A stretch of DNA of 12,072 bases from Lachnospiraceae bacterium UBA7179 (GCA_002491195.1 DKVL01000018.1:1-12072); one strand, 5' to 3'. Shown: positions 1 through 7,292, numbered from the stretch's first letter. The notes: generated by a model from the sequence alone, not told the origin. Translations and numbers: made by a program.

Positions 1-75
1 TTTATTGTATCATAAGCTTGCGGGATACAATTTATTGTATCATAAACTTGCGGGATACAATTTATTGTATCATAA
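1..75. repeat. 30-bp tandem operator-like repeats upstream of MocR regulator
   Basis: Two almost identical 30-bp units (1-30 and 31-60, differing at one base) are followed by half a unit (61-75). Each unit carries TTGTATC and, 12 bases later, its inverse GATACAA. TTGTATC boxes therefore sit at 5-11, 35-41 and 65-71, and GATACAA boxes at 24-30 and 54-60. Regular spacing of about three helical turns next to a MocR-type gene fits an autoregulatory operator. PdxR-type regulators are known to bind direct plus inverted repeats. The window starts inside the array, so more units and a divergent target gene may lie to the left. Confidence 0.75.
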
Positions 76-95
76 AGAAGGGGGCTGGACAACCC

Positions 96-1433
96 ATGAA
101 TCTTGATTTCAATTCGACACAAACCACGCGGTATCTACAGGTTTATGACTATTATAAGGACTTGATCACGACAGGGCGGTTGATGCCCGGGACAAAGATG
201 CCTTCGATCCGTCGGTGCGCGGTACAGCTGGGATTGAGCCGCACCACCATCGAGACGGCCTACCTTTGTCTCGCCGCCGACGGGTACATTATCTCCAGAC
301 CGCAGAGCGGCTACTATGTCACAGACAGAACGGTCACAGCCGCCGCAAAAGCTTCTGACCACAAGTCCGCCGCGACGCTGGAAAAAAAGATTTTATATAA
401 CTTTACCTCTAACAACGTGGACGCGGAAAGTTTTGACTTCAATCTGTGGCGGCGCTATATCAAGAGCACCCTGCGTCAGGACGGACGTATGCTGACCTAC
501 GGTGAACCGCAGGGCGAGTATGAACTGCGCGAGGTCATCTGCCGCTATGTGGTCAATAAAAGAAACGCGGTCTGCCGGCCGGAAAACATTGTGATCGGCG
601 CAGGCTCGCAGGCACTGTTAAATATCCTGTGCCCTTTGATCAAAGAGCGCAAAACAGTGTGTTTCCGCGACACGCGTTTCGCGCAGGGTATGGTTATCTT
701 CGAGGATTATGGATTCGATGTGGAAAGAGAGAAAGAGAACGCGAGCGTGCTCTACATGACACCGTCCCATATGACCTCACTGGGCGATGTCATGAGTGTG
801 GAAAAACGCCTTGCACTTTTAAAAGAGTGTGCGGCACATGACCGGCTGATCATAGAAGATGACTATGACAATGAATTTCGTTATTTCAGCAAACCGATTC
901 CCTGTCTGCAGGGGCTTGCAGGCGGTGAGAATGTGGTCTATCTGAGCACGTTCTCCAAACTCCTGCTGCCGTCGATCCGCCTGAGCTTTATGATTCTGCC
1001 CGACTCGCTTCTGCCGCTGTACGAACAAAAAAAAGCGCTCTACAACCAGACCGCCTCTAAGTCAGAGCAGCTTGCCCTGTGCCAGTTTCTGCGCGACGGA
1101 CACCTCGACAGCCAGATCCGCAAACTCAAACGCCTGTATTCCGGCAAGGCAAAAACGCTGTCCACCCTGCTGGAGGAAACTTTTGGCCCGCAGGCGCAGG
1201 TTTATATGGGAGAATCCGTTTTTCTGGTGCATCTGAAATTAAAGTGCGCCCTGACCAGCGATGAGCTGTGTGACAAAGCTGCCGCAAACGGGATTTTGAT
1301 GTTCCCTATCCACAAGACCGGAAAAAAAAATGAAGGTTATGCACATATTGCGCTGTCATGCTGTGAAGTCCCTGTGGAAAAGTTTCCTGAAGCGGTGAAA
1401 CTGCTCCGGGAAATACTGTCTGGCCAGATTTAA
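96..1433 (+). CDS. MocR/PdxR-type GntR-family regulator with aminotransferase-like domain
   Basis: A 445-aa transcription factor. Residues about 10-77 form a GntR winged helix (PGTKMPSIR, LGLSRTTIETAY, SGYYV). Residues about 100-445 form a fold-type I aminotransferase domain used for sensing. Visible PLP-site features are the EDDYDNEF block (254-261), with the Asp/Tyr that contact the cofactor, and the Schiff-base lysine K288 in STFSK. Two oddities: the usual DxxG segment before MTPSH (221-225) is contracted, and the carboxylate-binding Arg of the aminotransferase RLSF motif reads ALSC (A419). Loss of that Arg suggests the effector may be PLP itself, as in PdxR, rather than an amino acid (inference). 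I start at ATG 96, behind AAGGGGG; an in-frame TTG at 18 only adds translated operator repeats. The gene looks more GC-rich than its neighbours. Its target is unknown because the upstream neighbour is outside the window. Confidence 0.88.
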   Translation: MNLDFNSTQTTRYLQVYDYYKDLITTGRLMPGTKMPSIRRCAVQLGLSRTTIETAYLCLAADGYIISRPQSGYYVTDRTVTAAAKASDHKSAATLEKKILYNFTSNNVDAESFDFNLWRRYIKSTLRQDGRMLTYGEPQGEYELREVICRYVVNKRNAVCRPENIVIGAGSQALLNILCPLIKERKTVCFRDTRFAQGMVIFEDYGFDVEREKENASVLYMTPSHMTSLGDVMSVEKRLALLKECAAHDRLIIEDDYDNEFRYFSKPIPCLQGLAGGENVVYLSTFSKLLLPSIRLSFMILPDSLLPLYEQKKALYNQTASKSEQLALCQFLRDGHLDSQIRKLKRLYSGKAKTLSTLLEETFGPQAQVYMGESVFLVHLKLKCALTSDELCDKAAANGILMFPIHKTGKKNEGYAHIALSCCEVPVEKFPEAVKLLREILSGQI

Positions 1434-1456
1434 TCCTCACAGCCCAAAGCCAGACA

Positions 1457-1493
1457 CAGAAATAACCTGTGCAGCCTGCACAGGTTATTTCTG
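1457..1493. terminator. Bidirectional hairpin terminator between convergent genes
   Basis: Arms 1457-1473 and 1477-1493 are perfect 17-bp complements with a 3-base GCC loop. The AAATAA / TTATTT ends give weak U-rich flanks in both directions. It lies between the stop of the regulator (1433) and the stop of the convergent secreted protein (1515). Confidence 0.75.
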
Positions 1494-1514
1494 AACAATT
1501 CCTTGATACCAGCT

Positions 1515-3704
1515 CTATGCTGTGAAATTATATGACAATGGTGTTGATGTTGTTCCGTCATCTAAAACAATTGTCAGGGTATGACTGCCCTCGGACATCG
1601 ACATATTCATTATAGTAATGTTCAACACATTGTTCTCGATTCCTCCTTCAGATCCACACTCTGTACTAAGCAATACTTTTCCATCGAGCCCGCTGATCTG
1701 AGTTTCACCATTCTCATACAGCCCCTTAACCGTTTTGTCAAACACAACCTTAAGTTCCGTAGAACTAATGACCTTCACGTCGGTTATCTGCGGCCATGAT
1801 GTCTGTTCCTCATCCGGAGACTCCGTATACTCTGGAATTTTCCAATAACTGTAAAAAGCCTCCCTGTTTCCTCTCTCATCCTCAGACGCACAACAGAACC
1901 ATTGCCCCTGCGCTGCATTCTCGATGGTTATATCATTCAGACCATATCCCATCGAAACCTTTGTGCCTTCGGCATAAATCTGCGCAGGATCTTTTGGCGC
2001 GGTAGTTCCCTCTCCCTCTACTGTATCCTGAACTTTATAATATAGAGAACCGGCTTCATCCGAGTTGACAGTGACTGTTACTGTATTCGCATCTTTCCAC
2101 TTAATATCCCTCTTGCTTACTCTGGGCGCCTGCAAATCAAGGTAGCATGTACCCTTTAGCTGCGTGCCATCCTTCATGTTGATCACAATCGTATAGGTAT
2201 TATTACCCTTGGGAATACTGCCTCTTTGCATATACACACGGTAAGTCCTGTTGTCTGAAGTCCTTACCTCTCCAAGCGTTGTCTCGTTCTTCGGACAGCT
2301 AATATCAAACTGATCCAGCGTCAGGCTCTCCGAAGTGGCAGAATCCAGTTCTATCACAAATCCATACAGGAATTCGCCATTTTCCTGCTTCTCCTTGAAT
2401 GCCTCGGCTCCCTTAATCGCAGTCGTCGTCTCCTCATGAACATTCTCTTCAATCGAGAGACTATGTACCAACGTGGACTTTTCCTCTGTATTGACAGCCA
2501 CATAATACATGGTATACGACATGCCTTCGGAAAGTCCGGTAACGGTAAAGACGTTTTCATGCTGTTTCATCTCTGTTTTGATGCCATCCCTTATGACCTC
2601 ATCTTCCGTCGGTTCCGCCGCGCGCGTCCTATTTTCCCTTATGAAATAATAAAAATAACCTGGCTCGTCAGAATTATAGGTAATCGTGGCCTTGTCTGCG
2701 CTTGTGCGGACAGCGTTCATGCCGGCGATCTGCGCGCAGTCGGTCCGGTAAGCAAACACCTTGGAAATCGACGTACCATCGGCAAGAGTAATCTGTATAT
2801 CGTATTCCTGATCCCTGTAATAGGCCGTTGTCAAGTCATAAACCATATTATCCTTAGAAGACACAGACAGAATCGTCATATCAGAACCGCCGCTGTTGCA
2901 TATGATGCTGAACGCCGACTGTGCAAGGGGCTGTTCGGTCTTCTGGTTTAAGGTAACCCGGATGCGGCCGCTTCCCAGAACCTCTACATTCTGGATCTCA
3001 TACGCTTCCTGCACCGGTTCTGAAGGCTCCTCCGACGGCTTGGAAGGCTCCTCTGATGGCTTGGAAGACTCTTCTGATGGCTTGGAAGACTCTTCTGACG
3101 ACTGTGAAGACGTCTCTGTGGATTGTGTATTATTCTGCGCATTACGGTTATTCTCCTCCCGTTTCAGCGCCTCTTCTTCTGCTTTCAAGACAGCCTCGCT
3201 CCTCGCATCCCTGCCTTCCAGCTTCCCATTGTCTTCATAATGCCAATAGGCAGCCAGTATATCATTGCCCAGGACCGCTTTCAAATCCCCGTACCGTTCA
3301 AGATAATCCACGGGATCAAAGTCAGTGCCATTATCCCTGTGTTCGAAAGCTCCGCAGGTAAGATAATGCATGACATAAGCATCCCAGTCATCCCCAAACA
3401 CTGCCTGGAGATCCGGGTATGTTTCCCTGTACTTGACGATGTCTAACATCTCATTCATCGTCCGGCCCTCATAGAGACCAATGTTCATAAAATGATCCAG
3501 CAAAGCCGCCCTATCATAACCATATAGAAGTTTAAGCTCCGGATATGTATCCGCATAGTAGTGTTCATCAAAAATGTCTTCGATGCCTGTCGATTCGGCA
3601 TGGCTGACACTGCCCAGCATCACCGCTCCGACGGCTGCAGCGATGACTATCCTGCTTCCCTTTTTGGCTGTTCCCTCCAGCTTTTTCCTGATTGTTCCCT
3701 TCAT
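1515..3704 (-). CDS. Secreted multidomain surface protein: 42-aa repeats, S/P/E linker, Ig-like modules
   Basis: A 729-aa exported protein of unknown binding target. Residues 1-36 are a signal peptide: basic start, IVIAAAVGAVMLG core, likely cut after SHA. Three repeats of exactly 42-residue period follow (starting at 45, 87 and 129), each with a D..YY/YP-DL..G.D....HY...G..EGR pattern seen in many secreted bacterial proteins. Residues 168-190 are charged, and 195-232 form a linker of SKPSEE(S/P) heptads. From 235 to the end, Ig/fibronectin-like beta modules alternate. Type A (about 235-318, 430-522, 637-729) ends in DGT plus a strand; type B (about 325-418, 527-622) has TVNSDEAG.LYY-like cores. 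There is no LPXTG, SLH or C-terminal membrane anchor, so it is probably released or held non-covalently. It has its own promoter and an AAGGAAGGG ribosome binding site. The exact module family is not certain. Confidence 0.85.
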   Translation of the reverse strand: MKGTIRKKLEGTAKKGSRIVIAAAVGAVMLGSVSHAESTGIEDIFDEHYYADTYPELKLLYGYDRAALLDHFMNIGLYEGRTMNEMLDIVKYRETYPDLQAVFGDDWDAYVMHYLTCGAFEHRDNGTDFDPVDYLERYGDLKAVLGNDILAAYWHYEDNGKLEGRDARSEAVLKAEEEALKREENNRNAQNNTQSTETSSQSSEESSKPSEESSKPSEEPSKPSEEPSEPVQEAYEIQNVEVLGSGRIRVTLNQKTEQPLAQSAFSIICNSGGSDMTILSVSSKDNMVYDLTTAYYRDQEYDIQITLADGTSISKVFAYRTDCAQIAGMNAVRTSADKATITYNSDEPGYFYYFIRENRTRAAEPTEDEVIRDGIKTEMKQHENVFTVTGLSEGMSYTMYYVAVNTEEKSTLVHSLSIEENVHEETTTAIKGAEAFKEKQENGEFLYGFVIELDSATSESLTLDQFDISCPKNETTLGEVRTSDNRTYRVYMQRGSIPKGNNTYTIVINMKDGTQLKGTCYLDLQAPRVSKRDIKWKDANTVTVTVNSDEAGSLYYKVQDTVEGEGTTAPKDPAQIYAEGTKVSMGYGLNDITIENAAQGQWFCCASEDERGNREAFYSYWKIPEYTESPDEEQTSWPQITDVKVISSTELKVVFDKTVKGLYENGETQISGLDGKVLLSTECGSEGGIENNVLNITIMNMSMSEGSHTLTIVLDDGTTSTPLSYNFTA
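3025..3108 (-). repeat. 21-bp tandem repeat coding the SKPSEES linker
   Basis: Four 21-bp units (3025-3045, 3046-3066, 3067-3087 and a diverged 3088-3108) encode the seven-residue Ser/Lys/Pro/Ser/Glu/Glu repeats of the secreted protein linker. Near-identical DNA of this length is prone to slippage, so linker length may vary among strains. Confidence 0.8.
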
Positions 3705-3804
3705 TTTGCTGTTGTATCCCTTCCTTCTTTTGTTAATTCAATATTGCATACCATACAGTATACAGTCTGGTCATTATGCCCACGACCATACAATATCTTT
3801 TCTT

Positions 3805-3833
3805 ATCATAATGCTTTTTGTTCCCAACGTCAA
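3805..3833 (-). promoter_or_regulatory. Vegetative-type promoter for the secreted protein gene
   Basis: Read on the minus strand, -35 TTGACG (3828-3833) and -10 TATGAT (3805-3810) are separated by exactly 17 bases. The predicted start near 3798 leaves a leader of about 95 nt before ATG 3704. The gene can therefore be transcribed separately from the ankyrin gene upstream. Confidence 0.75.
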
Positions 3834-3893
3834 GCTGTCGTAAGGCCATGTTTCAAATTCTCATTTTTGACTGGATGGGAGTACCAGAGCAGA

Positions 3894-4886
3894 TCAGGCA
3901 TTTTCCAGAAGTGCGATGACTTCTGTCATCTCCCCATTTCGAGCACGTTCCAATGCAGTCTGGCCCAATTGATTTTTCAGACTGGCATCCACGCCATTGT
4001 CCAACAGGAACTTGACACCGACCAGATTGCCATAATCTGCAAACGTATGTAACGGCGGGAATTTCTGACCTTCACAGCGCATATCAAATCCCAGGTCTTT
4101 TAACAGCTGTAACACTCTGACATCTTTGGTATAGCAGGCGTAGGTGAATCCTGTTACCTCCTTGTCGAACTGCTCACGATCATTTGCAAAGATATACTGG
4201 ACGATATCGTAGGAATAGATCATCGCCGTCCATAGCGGAGTTTCCCTGCCTGCAAACTTTTTGCCGAGATCTGCTCCTTTTTCAGCGATTGCCTGAAATG
4301 CCTCCAGATTATCATTCTTTGCACATAAGATCAGCGGCGTTCCACAGAGGTTCAACACCTTGTTGAGCTGCGCTTTCTTTAACTGATCACTGGCCAGATA
4401 CTGCATGATCTTTTCCTTGTTATTTTCGTAACAGGCATATACAAGTGTGTCTTTAATCTTCTCGGCTTTGAGCGCTTCTTTTAGCTGTTGCTTCCCGCTC
4501 TCACTCTCTGGCTCCAGTTCATATTCCTGGTAGATTACGAGATACTCTGCCCCCTTGTACAGCAGCTCCGGGTTAAAATGAGCAATATGCCGCTGATCTA
4601 TACATTGCCTGTCCGAAAATCGAAACAGATGAATTCCCTCTGAAAAATGATCCTGGGATTCCGTCAATAACGTGTCAAACAGATCACTGCCAAAGAGTGC
4701 CTTATTGTCGCTCACGATCTCCTTTTCGCGAACTCTATACAACTTCATGTCACAGGACTGTGCAAACTTTGTCACAGTGACGATCGCATCACTGCTGCCA
4801 GCCGCCCCCTGCGCAAGCTGCATAAAACGCTCCATATACTGTGCGTGGACTGTATCGTTATTTTGGGTAGTTGTCATCTCTGCCAT
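3894..4886 (-). CDS. Ankyrin-repeat protein
   Basis: A 330-aa, probably cytoplasmic protein with no signal peptide or membrane segment. Residues about 1-140 are a domain I do not recognise. From about 145 to the end there are degenerate ankyrin repeats. The clearest are GTPLILCAKNDNLEAFQAIAEKGAD, ETPLWTAMIYSYDIVQYIF, FTYACYTKDVRVLQLLKDLGFD and the C-terminal pair PPLHTFADYGNLVGVKFLLDNGVD plus GQTALERARNGEMTEVIALL. Ankyrin stacks bind protein partners; none is indicated here. I chose ATG 4886 because GGAGG (4893-4897) sits 6 nt upstream. In-frame ATGs at 4892 and 4931 exist but have no or weak ribosome binding sites. A longer 345-aa form from 4931 cannot be excluded. It lies upstream of the secreted protein gene in the same orientation, but each gene has its own promoter. 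Confidence 0.8.
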   Translation of the reverse strand: MAEMTTTQNNDTVHAQYMERFMQLAQGAAGSSDAIVTVTKFAQSCDMKLYRVREKEIVSDNKALFGSDLFDTLLTESQDHFSEGIHLFRFSDRQCIDQRHIAHFNPELLYKGAEYLVIYQEYELEPESESGKQQLKEALKAEKIKDTLVYACYENNKEKIMQYLASDQLKKAQLNKVLNLCGTPLILCAKNDNLEAFQAIAEKGADLGKKFAGRETPLWTAMIYSYDIVQYIFANDREQFDKEVTGFTYACYTKDVRVLQLLKDLGFDMRCEGQKFPPLHTFADYGNLVGVKFLLDNGVDASLKNQLGQTALERARNGEMTEVIALLENA

Positions 4887-4968
4887 TTCCATCCTCCATT
4901 TTTGACTTAGAGCGTATTGCTCTGCCAACATTATTTTTATTTCTTCATACTTTCTATAACATATTTAA

Positions 4969-4997
4969 ATATTAGCATAGCAAAAATTGATTTGCAA
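4969..4997 (-). promoter_or_regulatory. Promoter for the ankyrin-repeat gene
   Basis: On the minus strand, -35 TTGCAA (4992-4997) and -10 TAATAT (4969-4974) are 17 bases apart. The start would be near 4962, giving a leader of about 75 nt to ATG 4886. Confidence 0.65.
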
Positions 4998-5044
4998 TAA
5001 TTACTTGTTTATTTTTAGAATAAGAAACTGTCGAAAAATTACTT

Positions 5045-5280
5045 GTGAAAAGAGCGACGTATAAATGTTCATCTGCAAATCAGACAATTGCAGGCGCAGA
5101 AGGCAAGAGCATAAAGGACAATGTCTTATGTCAAGCACAGTATTTATGCGATCATGATGGAAAGACGGGATTTAATTATAGTTAACAGGCAACAGAGCAC
5201 TTAGAATCGACGCTGTAGAGAATATGCAGAACCAAATAGTTGCTATGATAAATTTGCAGGCGGTTAATAAAGAATATTAA
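5045..5280 (+). pseudogene. Decayed coding remnant, family not recognised
   Basis: This lies in the roughly 500-bp gap between the ankyrin and Rpn genes. The frame from 5045 reads 46 protein-like codons (including SSANQTIAGAEGKSIKDNVL and CQAQYLCDHDGKTGFNYS) and stops at TAA 5183. The same frame continues QATEHLESTL to a TAG, and a shifted frame from 5224 continues MQNQIVAMINLQAVNKEY to TAA 5280. The pieces join sensibly if one stop and a 2-base shift are ignored, which suggests a broken gene. There is no ribosome binding site at 5045. I do not recognise the family, and a chance open frame is possible. Confidence 0.35.
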
Positions 5281-5306
5281 CATATGAAAAACTCATATAA
5301 ATTTCA

Positions 5307-5335
5307 TTGTAAATACGGGACTTTTCCTGTATAAT
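5307..5335 (+). promoter_or_regulatory. Promoter for the Rpn-family nuclease
   Basis: -35 TTGTAA (5307-5312), a 17-base spacer and a consensus -10 TATAAT (5330-5335). The start would be near 5342, giving a leader of about 60 nt before GTG 5403. Confidence 0.75.
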
Positions 5336-5402
5336 TGAGGTACAACAGGAGTAAGTTATATCGTATCTTGTACCACAAATAACAAGAAATTGAGGTGATA
5401 AA

Positions 5403-6086
5403 GTGTCGGATGATACAAAACAGATTGAGGAAGTTAATGTGACACGTCACATGGCAAAGCGTACCGCAAAAAACAGCGTATTCCTTGATCTTTTCCAAAA
5501 CAAGAGTTATCTGCTAAAGCTGTATAAAACACTCCACCCAGAGGACACCACAGCGACAGAGGATTCCCTTACAGATGTGACGATTACAAATGTACTAACC
5601 GATAATCTGTATAATGATTTAGGATTTATTGCTAATAATAAGCTGATGATACTTGTAGAAGCACAATCTACATGGACAGTGAATATTTTAATAAGAGTTT
5701 TGCTGTATTTGGCGCAAAGTTACCACGAATATTTTCAGCGTACCTGTCAGGACTATTACAAAAGTAAGAAAGTAAAAATACCAAAACCTGAACTTTATGT
5801 GATATTTACAGGAAACAAAGGACGGAAACCCGATAAAATATCTTTGTCAAAAGAGTTTTTCAAAGGTGCAGATATTGATATTGAAGTAAGAGCAACGGTT
5901 ATCTATGAAGGCAAGACAGATGACATCATCAACCAGTACATCATTTTCTGCAAAGTTTTTAATGAACAGACAAAACAGCATGGAATGACACAAAAGGCAG
6001 TTACGGAAACAATCCGCATATGCAAGGACAGAAATGTTTTAAGAGAATATTTAGCGGAAAGAGAGAAGGAGGTAAGGGCTGCATAA
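5403..6086 (+). CDS. Rpn-family PD-(D/E)XK nuclease / putative transposase, N-terminal part
   Basis: A 227-aa member of the Rpn (recombination-promoting nuclease, formerly transposase_31/PDDEXK) family, whose members cut DNA and act in phage defence. The nuclease core is visible at residues about 19-140: FLDLFQNKSYLLKLYKTLHP, then TDNLYNDLGF with the metal-binding Asp, then LMILVEAQSTW with the E-x-Q of the active site. The start is GTG, with GAGGTG ending 5 nt upstream and a TATAAT promoter in front. Clostridial relatives run on through a tail containing MMSLFDEEQI to about 290 aa. Here the frame stops after REKEVRAA, and that tail is a separate ORF 17 nt further on. The nuclease core looks intact. 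The split may be a recent frameshift or insertion, or a genuine two-protein arrangement. Confidence 0.82.
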   Translation: MSDDTKQIEEVNVTRHMAKRTAKNSVFLDLFQNKSYLLKLYKTLHPEDTTATEDSLTDVTITNVLTDNLYNDLGFIANNKLMILVEAQSTWTVNILIRVLLYLAQSYHEYFQRTCQDYYKSKKVKIPKPELYVIFTGNKGRKPDKISLSKEFFKGADIDIEVRATVIYEGKTDDIINQYIIFCKVFNEQTKQHGMTQKAVTETIRICKDRNVLREYLAEREKEVRAA

Positions 6087-6103
6087 GCAGACCTTGACGA
6101 TAT

Positions 6104-6298
6104 ATGATGAGTTTGTTTGATGAAGAACAAATCCTGAAATCATTTATTAGAAGCGAAAGACATGATGAAGCGAGAGAAACTGCAGAAAGATTGATAAAAA
6201 AAGGAAAAATGTCACTTGAAGATATTGCGGATTGTGTTCCGTCATTGTCACTTGATGAATTAAAGGAACTGGAAGCCGAGGTTATGCAATTAGCATAA
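6104..6298 (+). CDS. Separated Rpn C-terminal domain (RpnS-like small protein)
   Basis: A 64-aa ORF starting with a double ATG. It encodes the tail normally fused to Rpn nucleases: MMSLFDEEQILKSFIRSERHDEARETAERLIKKGKMSLEDI, then a PSLSLDELKELEAEV helix. It is in a different frame from the nuclease ORF, which ends at 6086. No good ribosome binding site directly precedes the ATG, but a perfect AAGGAGGT lies at 6066-6073, about 30 nt upstream inside the nuclease gene. An intact ancestor would have placed that site close to this ATG. E. coli Rpn genes are known to make a short C-terminal protein from an internal start that inhibits the full-length nuclease, so this ORF could be an equivalent (inference). 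The alternative is the inert 3' half of a frameshifted gene. A terminator follows. Confidence 0.6.
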   Translation: MMSLFDEEQILKSFIRSERHDEARETAERLIKKGKMSLEDIADCVPSLSLDELKELEAEVMQLA

Positions 6299-6332
6299 TT
6301 GGTAAAATAATTTCAGATCGATAAACCAGTGT

Positions 6333-6375
6333 AAAGACGCATGGAACAGTAAATTGTAAACCATGCGTCTTTTTT
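6333..6375 (+). terminator. Rho-independent terminator after the split Rpn gene
   Basis: Arms 6333-6344 (AAAGACGCATGG) and 6361-6372 pair over 12 bp around a 16-base loop. A run of six T at 6370-6375 follows. Confidence 0.85.
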
Positions 6376-6391
6376 GCTTAAAAGGAGGAAC

Positions 6392-6422
6392 ATGAGCGAC
6401 AACATTCAAATCACAGGACTTC
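6392..6422 (+). pseudogene. Truncated gene start (RBS, ATG and about 10 codons)
   Basis: Just after the terminator, AAGGAGG (6382-6388) precedes ATG 6392, and translation gives MSDNIQITGLP. The frame then runs into the 3' end of the convergent SUKH-like gene, where the reading looks non-native. It resembles the first codons of a gene whose body was removed. No family can be named, and a chance ribosome binding site plus ATG is possible. Confidence 0.3.
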
Positions 6423-7238
6423 CTACTTCCACACAATCTGCCCCAGATCTTCACTCAATGCTTTCAAATGAGCCTCGTCAAGAGCTCCTGCATGAATATC
6501 TGCATAAAATCCATTGCTTCGTATCCAGGCAATCAGTTGCTCATCCGAATACATTACTGCGATTCCATATACATTGAACTCTGACAAAAGGTGGTATTTC
6601 TTATCACAGAAAACCTCTAATTCTCTTTCGAGATCAAGCGTTGTCACAAATTGACCTTTACATCTTCCCTGTCTTACAACAGGTTTGTTTTCCAATGCGA
6701 TTGTAAGCATTCTGCCCACACAAAACTGATAACAACACAGATCGCCCTGGTCTATATTCCATTCCTTTTTGTAATATCTTGCAAGACATCCGCTCTCCAC
6801 ATCATATCCGGCAACTGGTGTCCGTTTTTTCTTGAAAAAAACAACAATTCCCTGCACGATATAAATCTCGTCCAGTGGAAGAAACTGCTCTGCACCTGTA
6901 AAATATTCCTCCTGATTGAGAATCGCCGTATAAATCTGCTTTAACTCCCTGGGCAAAGAGATCCCAAGCCTTTCGTCCACTACCGAAAAATCAACAGTCT
7001 GCCCTACACTGACATTCATAAACAACTCCATTTTTAAAAGCATCGCTTGCAAATCCATATACTCTGGCTCAAGCAGACTGTGATTGTCCCATAATCGAAC
7101 TGCCCAGTCATCTTCGCATATTGGATGGTCCGTTTGAATGGATTTACTTATTGAAACTTTCTGCCGTCCGGAAACTTGTTTTTCGTTATAGAAACCATAA
7201 TATATGCTGTCTCTATAACAATAAAAGCCTTCTTTCAT
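6423..7238 (-). CDS. SUKH / SMI1-KNR4-like protein
   Basis: A 271-aa soluble protein. The centre carries the hallmarks of the SUKH (SMI1/KNR4) superfamily: VDERLGISLPRELKQIYTAI (about residues 88-107), then FLPLDEIYIVQGIVVFF (about 120-136), and the later Trp-containing strands GDLCCYQFCVGRMLT. The first 80 residues (WAVRLWDNHSLLEPEYMDL) also match the layout of bacterial SUKH proteins. Many bacterial SUKH proteins are immunity partners of contact-delivered toxins, but no toxin gene is visible here, so the role is open. ATG 7238 is chosen because GGAGG (7245-7249) lies 6 nt away; ATG 7241 would be only 3 nt away. It is transcribed alone from an extended -10 promoter, divergent from the 218-aa gene. 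Its stop is close to the Rpn terminator. Confidence 0.7.
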   Translation of the reverse strand: MKEGFYCYRDSIYYGFYNEKQVSGRQKVSISKSIQTDHPICEDDWAVRLWDNHSLLEPEYMDLQAMLLKMELFMNVSVGQTVDFSVVDERLGISLPRELKQIYTAILNQEEYFTGAEQFLPLDEIYIVQGIVVFFKKKRTPVAGYDVESGCLARYYKKEWNIDQGDLCCYQFCVGRMLTIALENKPVVRQGRCKGQFVTTLDLERELEVFCDKKYHLLSEFNVYGIAVMYSDEQLIAWIRSNGFYADIHAGALDEAHLKALSEDLGQIVWK

Positions 7239-7283
7239 CATATCCCTCCATTTCCTGTCTCACCAATAGATTTCGCCAATGCA

Positions 7284-7292
7284 ATTATAACA
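7284..7292 (-). promoter_or_regulatory. Extended -10 promoter for the SUKH-like gene
   Basis: On the minus strand this reads TGT followed by consensus TATAAT, the TGnTATAAT extended -10 form. No good -35 is found 16-18 bases upstream, which is usual for extended -10 promoters. Confidence 0.6.

Noticed and set aside
1..75. Possible CRISPR repeats.
   Set aside because: The 30-bp units are directly adjacent with no unique spacers, and no cas gene is present.
18..95. In-frame TTG start at 18 extending the MocR regulator by 26 residues.
   Set aside because: The extension only translates the operator repeats (RDTIYCII twice). ATG 96 has a purine-rich ribosome binding site and a normal GntR N-terminus.
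723..745. GA-rich simple stretch in the MocR gene as a slippage site.
   Set aside because: The reading frame is intact through it, it is short, and it encodes a plausible charged loop.
2436..3446. Long plus-strand open frames (up to 171 aa) opposite the secreted protein.
   Set aside because: They mirror a well-supported gene with signal peptide and repeats, have no credible domains, and come from antisense codon bias.
4887..4931. Upstream ATG 4931 as start of the ankyrin protein.
   Set aside because: It has only a weak purine stretch, whereas ATG 4886 has GGAGG at 6 nt. It is kept as an alternative in the gene entry.
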